A DNA stretch of 64,000 bases from Verrucomicrobium spinosum DSM 4136 = JCM 18804 (GTDB lineage: Bacteria; Verrucomicrobiota; Verrucomicrobiia; Verrucomicrobiales; Verrucomicrobiaceae): assembly GCF_000172155.1 (NCBI RefSeq), contig NZ_ABIZ01000001.1, positions 4,993,105 through 5,057,104 on the forward strand, in the 5' to 3' direction. The notes beneath the pieces were generated by a model. It was given only the letters and a program-made list of their open reading frames with translations. It was not told the origin of the DNA and did not search any database. Made by a program: the position numbers and the translations under genes. Shown here one piece after another: positions 57,286 to 63,368 of this stretch. How positions within the stretch are numbered: the first letter of the stretch is position 1; the number at the start of each line of letters is the position of its first letter.

Positions 57286-57540
57286 TCACTCGTCCGTGTC
57301 ATCCAGATCCGGAGGCAGCTCCAGCCGCACCCGCTCTCGCAGGCGCTCCGCCACCTTCCTCACTGGTTGCCCGGTCGGCACCGTCCAGGCCATGTTGGCC
57401 CGCAGGGCACAGTGGTAGTACTGGAGCACTCTCGGCAGCGGGATGTACCAGGTGATGGATTCCTCCGCCTCCGCATCGATTCGTCCTCCTGCCAGGGTCC
57501 ACACCATCCACGCCGTGGCCCCTGGCTCTATTAGTTTTTT
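57286..57540 (-). CDS. Tail assembly chaperone extension read by -1 frameshift (gpGT-like T part)
   Basis: This frame has no stop from the slippery site to 57286 and runs KLIEPGATAWMVWTLAGG..., then ESITWYIPLPRVLQYYHCALRAN and a charged tail. In-frame ATG 57507 lies within it, but there is no ribosome site. It is in frame -1 relative to the chaperone gene and is best read as the C-terminal extension made by slippage, as in lambda gpG-T. It could be translated alone at a low level. Confidence 0.7.
   Translation of the reverse strand, partial: KKLIEPGATAWMVWTLAGGRIDAEAEESITWYIPLPRVLQYYHCALRANMAWTVPTGQPVRKVAERLRERVRLELPPDLDDTDE
57492..57540 (-). promoter_or_regulatory. -1 programmed ribosomal frameshift site with downstream stem
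   Basis: The slippery heptamer A AAA AAC (57534-57540, minus strand) is in the correct register: zero frame CCA AAA AAC TAA, -1 frame AAA AAA CTA ATA GAG. A stem of CCAGGG with CCCTGG (57492-57525), with an inner CCAC/GTGG stem, begins about 8 bases downstream and could stimulate slippage. Confidence 0.8.
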
Positions 57541-58034
57541 GGCGCGCCTTTCTCCCCAGTGCCCGGCTTAGGCTTCACCTGCACCGCAGCCGCTTCCGCC
57601 AGTTTGGCGATCCGCTCCACCTCAGCCAGCAAGAGGGGAAGCTCCTCCATGCTCAATCCAAAGGAGAAATCCTCCACCTCCTGCTCCCATCGCCCCTCGC
57701 GCACCGCCGCCTTCACTTCAGGGAGAGGCGCGCTCTGGAGCCAGGCAAACGCCGTCAGCTGAAATTCCATCGACCAGGCCTCCACAGGCTTCGGTAGAAT
57801 CTTCCTGCCCACCGATCCAGGCAACAACCCCGGCTCAACCTCCACATTGTTCGGCACCTCTCCTTCCGGGGCATCATCCAGAGCCCCAGTAAATGCCGTC
57901 AGCTTCATCTGCCGGCAGAAGCTCAGCGTGCCCAGGGAAAAGGGGCGCAGAGTCAAGCCCCCCACGTTCATTCCGCCTTCAGCAAAGGCCTTTTCAAGCG
58001 CGGTCTCACGTGCCGCCCCCGTCGTAGTGTCCAT
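57531..58034 (-). CDS. Tail assembly chaperone (gpG-like)
   Basis: This 167-residue protein starts at ATG 58034 with AAGGA upstream. GLTLRPFSLGTLSFCRQMKLTAFTG is close to the tail-chaperone style, and the C-terminus LPLLLAEVERIAKLAEAAAVQ is helical. The gene ends in the slippery A AAA AAC followed at once by TAA. A gene before the tape measure that ends in a -1 slippery site is the conserved tail chaperone arrangement of long-tailed phages. The longer product coats the tape measure protein during assembly. Confidence 0.8.
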   Translation of the reverse strand: MDTTTGAARETALEKAFAEGGMNVGGLTLRPFSLGTLSFCRQMKLTAFTGALDDAPEGEVPNNVEVEPGLLPGSVGRKILPKPVEAWSMEFQLTAFAWLQSAPLPEVKAAVREGRWEQEVEDFSFGLSMEELPLLLAEVERIAKLAEAAAVQVKPKPGTGEKGAPKN

Positions 58035-58073
58035 GTTGTTGTTTCCTTTTTGTGTTGCCAGGCAGGGCACCGA

Positions 58074-58556
58074 TTACTGGCGCGCCTGTTCAAATTCTCT
58101 CAGCATCTCCGCCCGCTCCTCATCCGTGGCATCCTGAGGAATCAGCACGATAGAGGTATGCTCCCCATCACTCTCCGTGATCTTCTCCAGCGGCTTGCGC
58201 TCCTTCACGCGCTTCACGAGGCCCGCCCGCGTGCCCCACAGTGCCCGCATGTACGAGATGGGATGATCCGGATTCGCCCGGCACCATTCCACATCGTCAA
58301 AGCGTTTCACCAGCTCCGCCAGGGTGATGGTCTCCGCCGGAAAATTGGGGCGGAAGGTCGCGGTGGAATCCGCATCGAAAGTCCATACATGCTCACGATG
58401 CAGCACGCCGTCCCTATCCTCCACCGTGTCCAGCAGACACTTGTCACTGGAGAAAGCAATGCCGCTCGCCAGGGCCACCGATACCTGCCCCAGCGTAGGG
58501 CTCTGGATCGGACTCCCCGTGCCCTTGATGAATGTGATTCCTTGTCCCTTTTCCAT
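58074..58556 (-). CDS. Prophage tail-region protein, unknown
   Basis: This is a 160-residue protein. GITFIKGTGSPIQSPTLGQVSVALASGIAFSSD is followed by DVEWCRANPDHPISYMRALWG and a charged C-terminus. It lies between tail tube candidates and the chaperone. The family is not recognised. Confidence 0.55.
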   Translation of the reverse strand: MEKGQGITFIKGTGSPIQSPTLGQVSVALASGIAFSSDKCLLDTVEDRDGVLHREHVWTFDADSTATFRPNFPAETITLAELVKRFDDVEWCRANPDHPISYMRALWGTRAGLVKRVKERKPLEKITESDGEHTSIVLIPQDATDEERAEMLREFEQARQ

Positions 58557-58574
58557 GTCACCTTGCCAGGTTCA

Positions 58575-58904
58575 TCAGGCCGCCGCCGGCCAGTTCTTGG
58601 CCGACACCGCCCACTCGTTGCGCGTATCGTGATGCTCCGTCTCATCCGTGTTGAGCACGATGGTCTTGCCACCCGTTACACCCACCACGGCCAGCTCTTC
58701 CTCACCAGCCAGCAGACCGTCAGGGAGATCCCCCTTGCCTTCCAGGCTGATATCAAATTTCGGGTCCCGCGCATCCCCCTCCTCGATTTCATCGTCAATG
58801 TTCAGCAGCGGCTCATCCTCCGTCAGAGACTTCTCAATCTCCACCTTCAGGCAGAGCGTGTACTCCACCTCAGTGATGGCCAGCGGATTCAAGGCAGCAG
58901 GCAT
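58575..58904 (-). CDS. Small structural protein, possible tail tube-like
   Basis: This 109-residue acidic protein has alternating beta strands (EVEYTLCLKVEIEKSLTE, PKFDISLEGKGDLPDGLLAGEEELAVVGVTGG) and ends WAVSAKNWPAAA. Size and position suit a minor tail or decoration protein; the assignment is tentative. A heptamer repeat precedes the start by about 25 bases. Confidence 0.5.
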   Translation of the reverse strand: MPAALNPLAITEVEYTLCLKVEIEKSLTEDEPLLNIDDEIEEGDARDPKFDISLEGKGDLPDGLLAGEEELAVVGVTGGKTIVLNTDETEHHDTRNEWAVSAKNWPAAA

Positions 58905-58928
58905 ATTAAAAAAACGATGTGTAGTTTC

Positions 58929-58963
58929 CTAACTCTTAACTCCTAACGTCTAACCCCTAACTC
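58929..58963. repeat. TAACTCC-type heptamer tandem repeat, copy 1
   Basis: It consists of about five 7-base units (ctaactc, ttaactc, ctaacgt, ctaaccc, ctaactc), ending 2 bases before the stop of the upstream gene. It shares ctaactcttaactcctaac with 62104-62132. Confidence 0.75.
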
Positions 58964-58965
58964 AA

Positions 58966-59310
58966 TCAGGGCTCTTCAGGCTCCGTATAGACCCCGTTCT
59001 GTAAGATCCTGCCCGTGTACTCAAACATAGCCCTTTTACCCAGTTCCTTCGTCTTCTTCGCCTTGATCACCTTCACGGTTCCCACCGTGATCGTCCCGGC
59101 CGTCACCGTGGCAAAGGCCGCTTCACCCACGCCCTTCACCGTGACCTCACCCTTGATGTGTCCTCTCTGATCCGCATAGACCGTCACGCCCAGGTTGTTC
59201 TTTTCCTCCACCACCTCCACAGGCATGGACTTTTTGCTTTCGTGCGCGAACCCCCCAATAGGGGCCGCGATCAGCACGGGATCATCTGTGACTCCAATGT
59301 GGGACGACAT
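58966..59310 (-). CDS. Small structural protein, possible tail tube-like
   Basis: This is a 114-residue protein. PVLIAAPIGGFAHESKKSMPVEVVEEKNNLGVTVYADQRGHIKGEVTVKGVG and MFEYTGRILQNGVYTEPE give a small beta-barrel pattern compatible with a tail tube or head-tail connector. A TTGACACC motif is about 10 bases before the ATG and contains the stop of the upstream gene. Confidence 0.55.
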   Translation of the reverse strand: MSSHIGVTDDPVLIAAPIGGFAHESKKSMPVEVVEEKNNLGVTVYADQRGHIKGEVTVKGVGEAAFATVTAGTITVGTVKVIKAKKTKELGKRAMFEYTGRILQNGVYTEPEEP

Positions 59311-59325
59311 ACCCGCCCGCAGGTG

Positions 59326-59625
59326 TCAAACCCCCAGCTCAAGCTCCGGCGCGTTGCACATGGTCTTCGCCCGGTCAAACGGTGCACCACAGAGATCCAC
59401 GTGCTGCTCAGGCGTGCCGATCTTCTCCACCTTGATCACCTTCACCCCCAGCTTCAGCGCCGTACCTTGCAACCTGGCCATGTCCTGATCCAGCAGGTGG
59501 GCAATCACAGGATACCGGCGAAACAACGGGTGCCCCATGTTCAACGTGTGCAAATGCAACGCCTGGCCGCCCGCCACCGAGTACGCCACCGCCGCCCGCA
59601 GCTCCATCATCTCAAAGCGTTTCAT
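59326..59625 (-). CDS. Prophage protein, unknown
   Basis: This is a 99-residue protein. MKRFEMMELRAAVAYSVAGGQALHLHTLNMGHPLF is followed by LLDQDMARLQGTALKLGVKVIKVEKIG and a C-terminal FDRAKTMCNAPELELGV. It reads like a small globular domain with a Lys/Val strand; I cannot name the family. Its stop codon is part of the TTTGACACC junction motif. Confidence 0.55.
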   Translation of the reverse strand: MKRFEMMELRAAVAYSVAGGQALHLHTLNMGHPLFRRYPVIAHLLDQDMARLQGTALKLGVKVIKVEKIGTPEQHVDLCGAPFDRAKTMCNAPELELGV

Positions 59626-59663
59626 ATCATTGTTGGAGTACCGCCTTTAGGCGGAATCAGTTT

Positions 59664-59700
59664 CAGGTCTTCTGTCTTTCGTCTTCCCGTCTTCTGTCTG
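59664..59700. repeat. GTCTTCT-type heptamer tandem repeat
   Basis: It starts caggtct and continues in 7-base steps tctgtct, ttcgtct, tcccgtc and ttctgtc. It fills the spacer upstream of the 59625 start, where a ccgcc-ttta-ggcgg hairpin (59641-59654) also lies. Confidence 0.7.
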
Positions 59701-59711
59701 GAGCGCAGCGA

Positions 59712-60140
59712 CTACGCCATCTCCAGCGCGAACGTGTACCGCAGCGTCGTCTTGAACATCCCACTCCCATGAGCATCCACGGGCTCGATGAAATACCACC
59801 CCTGCACATTCGCCCCGGCCGCCGTCACCATCGCCGCAGAGATCTCATCCACGTTCTCATCCACCACCACGCCCCGTATGGCACCCAGTAGCTCCCGGTG
59901 GTTTGTCTCCGTCACCCCCGCGACCACCGGAGTACACGCGGAGATCTCCACCTCCGCATCATACAGCCCACCCGTGCTCTCCGGCCCGGCGATGCGCGGC
60001 ACCCTGGCGCACTTCACCTGCACCCAGGCCACCGTATCCGGCACCGGGACAACCGTGGCCGCCTCCAGGACCATCGTCCCGGCCAGCGCCGTATCCAGGA
60101 ACACCTTCAGCCCCTTCTCAACTTCCGAGGTCGTCGCCAT
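59712..60140 (-). CDS. Tail terminator / completion-like protein
   Basis: This is a 142-residue protein. It starts with a helix (TSEVEKGLKVFLDTALAGTMV), followed by strands VPDTVAWVQVKCARVPRIAG, VEISACTPVVAG and a C-terminal FKTTLRYTFALEMA. This resembles the tail terminator (gpU-like) fold, and its position before the tail tube genes agrees. It starts 6 bases after the exonuclease-like gene. Confidence 0.55.
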   Translation of the reverse strand: MATTSEVEKGLKVFLDTALAGTMVLEAATVVPVPDTVAWVQVKCARVPRIAGPESTGGLYDAEVEISACTPVVAGVTETNHRELLGAIRGVVVDENVDEISAAMVTAAGANVQGWYFIEPVDAHGSGMFKTTLRYTFALEMA

Positions 60141-60146
60141 AGCAGA

Positions 60147-60755
60147 TTAAAGCTGGATATCCATAAAAGGAGCCACCGCCGCAGACAGCAGCTCATACGG
60201 CACCGGCTCCAGCGCTTCCGGCAGCCCCAGGAGCATTCGGAATGCCTCCGCTTCCTTCTGCGCCCCCACCAGCGCCCGGTGCGGTTTCGGCTCCGGCTCC
60301 ATCCCCAGCAGCTCATAGATCTCATCCGTGTAGTAGCCTTTCGCCGGCACCCTCCGACCACAGGCCAGCGCATACGCGACGGCCAGAGTATGCAGATCCA
60401 GGGTGCGATGCACAAACGGCAGCTCCAACCCGTGCCGCTTCGCCCCCTCCTGGAGGAACCACAGATCATGCCGCGGATTCTGTCCGCAGAGGATCACCGG
60501 ACCCGCGCCCACCCATTCCACAAACTGCTCCAGCGCCTCCACTTCCGCCGCCACGGTAGGGTCCAGATGCCAGTCACAGCCATTCACCTCCATGGCCCGC
60601 GCCTCAATCACCGCATCAGCATGTGGCCGACACTTCATCACAAACTCACCCGCCCCCAACATCCACACCGCCCCGATCTCCACGATCCCACAGGCCCGGC
60701 CATCCAGCCCCGTGGTCTCCAGATCCGTCACCAGCAAACGCGGCTCATCGCTCAT
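60147..60755 (-). CDS. DnaQ-like (DEDD) 3'-5' exonuclease-fold protein
   Basis: This 202-residue protein starts at ATG 60755, overlapping the 54-residue gene. Exo I is LVTDLETTGLDG (residues about 8-19, acidic pair present). Exo II is CGQNPRHDLWFL with its Asp. Exo III would be HRALVGAQKEAEAF, but the expected Asp of HxxxxD is Gly. It may be inactive or use another residue. An exonuclease-like gene among head-tail genes is unusual. Confidence 0.75.
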   Translation of the reverse strand: MSDEPRLLVTDLETTGLDGRACGIVEIGAVWMLGAGEFVMKCRPHADAVIEARAMEVNGCDWHLDPTVAAEVEALEQFVEWVGAGPVILCGQNPRHDLWFLQEGAKRHGLELPFVHRTLDLHTLAVAYALACGRRVPAKGYYTDEIYELLGMEPEPKPHRALVGAQKEAEAFRMLLGLPEALEPVPYELLSAAVAPFMDIQL

Positions 60756-60909
60756 GCACCCCACCGGGTGTCAACGGTCCCCGGCCCGCTATAATCCTCG
60801 CCACCTCCGCCCTAAGCTCTTGCGATGTGGGCACCCGGCCCAACCGCGACACTAGGCGGTTATAAATTGTATCTGGATGGTGATTAATCACCGTAAATTG
60901 GATCTTCAT
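60745..60909 (-). CDS. 54-residue prophage protein
   Basis: The frame starts MKIQFTVINHHPDTIYNRLV and continues SRLGRVPTSQELRAEVARII to the C-terminus GGVHER. It begins 15 bases after a TTAG-type repeat element and overlaps the exonuclease-like gene by 11 bases. The helical C-terminus suggests a small DNA- or protein-binding domain; no family is known to me. Confidence 0.5.
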   Translation of the reverse strand: MKIQFTVINHHPDTIYNRLVSRLGRVPTSQELRAEVARIIAGRGPLTPGGVHER

Positions 60910-60923
60910 ATCCGGGATCAGTT

Positions 60924-60956
60924 ATTAGCGTTCCGTTAGTGTCCGTTAGCGGTTCC
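60924..60956. repeat. TTAG-type 33-bp spacer repeat, copy 4
   Basis: It begins attagcgttccgttag and ends gcggttcc. It is one base different from copy 1, more than 10 kb away. Confidence 0.75.
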
Positions 60957-60963
60957 CTTTTCC

Positions 60964-61299
60964 TCAATCCCCAAACCGCCCACACACCAGCTCCCACGCC
61001 ACATTCACCGTGCGCAGCCCCGCAGTCCGGATCAGACGATACACCGTCCCATCCACCGTCACCAGGGACCGCACCGCCGGCGGATTGAGCAGCAGACTTT
61101 TCCGGATCGCCACATAGAGGATATTCTGCCACACCCAGTTCCCATCCTCATTCTGCACCTGCTGACGCGCCCCCTGCGTCACCGTGCACACGTAGGGGTT
61201 GCCACCAATCCACGCCGTCCCCGGGTATGTTTCCTCCCGTGCATCCTGGTGCCGATTCCGCGCCGCCGCCACCGCTTGAGCAATACCTTTGAGACTCAT
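60964..61299 (-). CDS. Head-tail connector-like protein
   Basis: This 111-residue protein starts at ATG 61299. It has an N-terminal helix (LKGIAQAVAAARNRHQDAR) and then a beta-rich part (ILYVAIRKSLLLNPPAVRSLVTVDGTVYRLIRTAG). Size and place between the capsid and tail terminator genes suit a head closure or connector protein. The family is not certain. Confidence 0.5.
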   Translation of the reverse strand: MSLKGIAQAVAAARNRHQDAREETYPGTAWIGGNPYVCTVTQGARQQVQNEDGNWVWQNILYVAIRKSLLLNPPAVRSLVTVDGTVYRLIRTAGLRTVNVAWELVCGRFGD

Positions 61300-61324
61300 G
61301 CCCGGGCGCACCTGTCAAAGTCCA

Positions 61325-61367
61325 AAAACAAAAGACCCGTGAGCATGCCCTACACACTCACGGGTCC
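61325..61367 (-). terminator. Rho-independent terminator inside the late operon
   Basis: A perfect 10-bp stem gacccgtgag / ctcacgggtc with a 13-base loop is followed on the minus strand by TTTTGTTTTT. Confidence 0.78.
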
Positions 61368-61449
61368 TTCCTTTTCATCACCGAACTTCTCAAGACAACA
61401 TTCACACAATCACTTTCACTAACTCCCCTCCGCCCCTGTCAAACAAGAC

Positions 61450-61479
61450 GCGCCGCCATGATCACTCATGACGGCGCGC
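61450..61479 (-). terminator. Hairpin after the coiled-coil capsid-region gene
   Basis: cgcgccg and cggcgcg pair, the stem continues through one mismatch with catga / tcatg, and a TCAC loop closes it. It lies about 55 bases after the stop of the 61534 gene. Confidence 0.6.
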
Positions 61480-61533
61480 TTTGGCTTTGCCTGGCAAGGG
61501 CAGCAACCCAGTCGGAACGTACTGGGAAATTAA

Positions 61534-62076
61534 TCACCCCGTCTTAGGAGGCTCAGACGGAGCCGTTGAAGTAGGCGCAGGAGCAGGACCAAGCGAGGTG
61601 GGAGGAACAACAGGCGGCACCGGAGCACTCGCACCCGATTCACCCCCAGCACCCGGCGCAGATTGCACCAAGCGCTCAGCCAGGGCAGTCTCCAGGCGCA
61701 CCTTCAGCTCTTCAGCAAGCTTCACGGCTGCATCACGCTCCGAGATCACGGCATCACGCTCAACCTCCGCCATCTCCAGCAGCTCACGAGCCTCCGCCAG
61801 TTCAGCCTGCGCCACCTTCAACTTCGCCGCAGGCCCGGCCGCTTTCTTCAGCTCCGGAGGAAGCTTCGCCGGCACCCCAGCCTTCATCTTGTGCACCTTC
61901 TGGCCCCCGCCACTGTCCCAGAGTGCGAAGTGAGGCAGCCCCGGCAGGATCTCCCCGCCACCCAGGCCAATGACGCTCTTATGGAGCCTCACCGCCTGAT
62001 CATAGGGCATGGGACCCGCCAGGTCCACCCCCTCACGTCTGGATTCATTCAGGCACAGCAGCAGGGCCAGTTTCAT
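61534..62076 (-). CDS. Prophage capsid-region protein with coiled coil
   Basis: This is a 180-residue protein. The N-terminal part (LALLLCLNESRREGVDLAG, HKSVIGLGGGEILPGLPHF) precedes a coiled coil at about 85-145 (KVAQAELAEARELLEMAEVERD) and a Pro/Ser/Ala-rich tail. It is adjacent to the major capsid gene. The role is unknown; a minor capsid or assembly protein is possible. A heptamer repeat lies 27 bases before its start. Confidence 0.55.
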   Translation of the reverse strand: MKLALLLCLNESRREGVDLAGPMPYDQAVRLHKSVIGLGGGEILPGLPHFALWDSGGGQKVHKMKAGVPAKLPPELKKAAGPAAKLKVAQAELAEARELLEMAEVERDAVISERDAAVKLAEELKVRLETALAERLVQSAPGAGGESGASAPVPPVVPPTSLGPAPAPTSTAPSEPPKTG

Positions 62077-62103
62077 AGGCAGTTGATCAATTCGCGTTCT
62101 TTC

Positions 62104-62132
62104 CTAACACCTAACTCTTAACTCCTAACCCA
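62104..62132. repeat. TAACTCC-type heptamer tandem repeat, copy 2
   Basis: It has four 7-base units (ctaacac, ctaactc, ttaactc, ctaaccc). It shares about 20 identical bases with the copy at 58929-58963 and lies upstream of a start codon in the same way. Confidence 0.75.
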
Positions 62133-62139
62133 CTCCCGC

Positions 62140-63309
62140 TTACGCCAGCGGACTGCGAATGATTTTGAGCTGCGCAGCATCGCCCACCTCGAAGGAATAA
62201 TGCACCTCCATCGCCTGGACTTCCTCGTCCGTGTCATCGTAGGCAATCCTGCGGTACTGGATCGTCAGGCCGTTCTCATCACTCAGCTCCTGATAGTCCA
62301 CCAGCTTCTTACGCACGCCATCAGTGGGCGGCACGGGGGAAAAGCCCACCAGGATCGCAGAGGGGAGCACCGCGATACCGCGCACGTCTTCATACTTGCG
62401 CACCGTGCCGGCGGAAGCATCCACCGTGACGTTGATCGCCGCACCGCCCGGAGTCGCCGCCACCTTGAAGGCGTTCGTCGTCGCATCGCGGACGAAGTAG
62501 GCCACCGTTGCAGCCGTCAGGCCTGTACCTCCCGTCAGAGTCGGAAAGATGACCCGGTCCCCATCAGCGAACCCATGCAGCGCCGCCGTCACGATGTCAT
62601 CATCCGCCTCAATCGTGCAGGCGATGGCCGTCGTGTTGTTTGGCACCAGGCCCGCGGATACATGGGTATCGAACCCCAAGACGTCACCCACCCGCCCCGA
62701 CCGGAACGAGGCTCCACCGTCGCCCCGCTTGCTGGCGTCAATGATCTGCCCCTGCTTCAGCAGGTTGGCACCGTAGCTGGTTCCAAGAATGAGGCTCCTC
62801 CCCATCTCCGGCCAATGATCATCAGCGCAGAGCTGCATCATGTCCGCCACTTCGCTTTCATCGAAGTTACCCGCCGTTACAGGCGTGATGGTCGTCCCGG
62901 GATAGTTCGCAGCACCCACCACGCCGAAGATGTGGGCCAGCACATCATAGGCCAGCGCCTCCCCCTTCAGACGACCGTGCATCTCAGGATTGAAGGCAGG
63001 CTGACGCGCACGCTCAGCCCCCGTGAAGCTTAGCGCCTGCACCTTGTTGTACCAGGTCGTCATCTCACGGGAATCGGTGACGGTATTGGTCACCAACGCC
63101 TTGTAGGAACCATTCGCGGCACGGCTCTGGCTGGTCCCGGTCGCCGTGAGCGGATAGAACGGGATCGCCATCTTGTCATTGCCCTTCAGGTGCACATTGC
63201 GAAACACCGTGGAGAAGGACAGAAGCGGCAGAAGCGTACGCTTGAGCGCACGCATGGAGCTGTCTAGCACCTCAGAGAGTTGCAGGGCGGAATCAATCGT
63301 ATTGGACAT
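62140..63309 (-). CDS. Major capsid protein with inserted domain
   Basis: This is a 389-residue coat protein. KMAIPFYPLTATGTSQSR, AYDVLAHIFGVVGAANYPG, FDESEVADMMQLCADDHWPEMGRSLIL and GRVGDVLGFDTHVSAGL are typical of P22/HK97-fold coats of long-tailed phages. Residues about 230-306 (AALHGFADGDRVIF, AATVAYFVRDATTNAFKVA) form a separate beta domain that interrupts the coat fold and is also found in the tail tip protein. The gene comes directly after the scaffold-like gene, as expected. Confidence 0.78.
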   Translation of the reverse strand: MSNTIDSALQLSEVLDSSMRALKRTLLPLLSFSTVFRNVHLKGNDKMAIPFYPLTATGTSQSRAANGSYKALVTNTVTDSREMTTWYNKVQALSFTGAERARQPAFNPEMHGRLKGEALAYDVLAHIFGVVGAANYPGTTITPVTAGNFDESEVADMMQLCADDHWPEMGRSLILGTSYGANLLKQGQIIDASKRGDGGASFRSGRVGDVLGFDTHVSAGLVPNNTTAIACTIEADDDIVTAALHGFADGDRVIFPTLTGGTGLTAATVAYFVRDATTNAFKVAATPGGAAINVTVDASAGTVRKYEDVRGIAVLPSAILVGFSPVPPTDGVRKKLVDYQELSDENGLTIQYRRIAYDDTDEEVQAMEVHYSFEVGDAAQLKIIRSPLA

Positions 63310-63368
63310 ATGCGGGGACGTTCAAGTTTGGCTTCTGCCAGTTGGGAAGTTCTAGGTGTCAATCACCC

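Larger units (their letters stand above)
61312..61533. other. Spacer with two hairpin terminators
   Basis: No gene is seen. It contains the two hairpins listed separately and a TTGACA (minus strand, near 61435) that may be the -35 of a promoter for the tail genes; its -10 is not convincing. Confidence 0.5.

Noticed and set aside
57286-57507. The -1 frame as an independent gene with ATG at 57507
   Set aside because: There is no ribosome site before the ATG, and the frame stays open back to the slippery site, so a frameshift product explains it better; low independent expression is not excluded.
55120-57534. 804-codon plus-strand frame opposite the tape measure region, and similar long frames at 49223-50917 and 53011-54783
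   Set aside because: These are antisense shadows of minus-strand tail genes; they cross several gene boundaries and are full of His, Pro and Arg.
54356-62132. Heptamer repeats considered as a CRISPR array
   Set aside because: Units are 7 bases without spacers, degenerate, and no cas genes are present.
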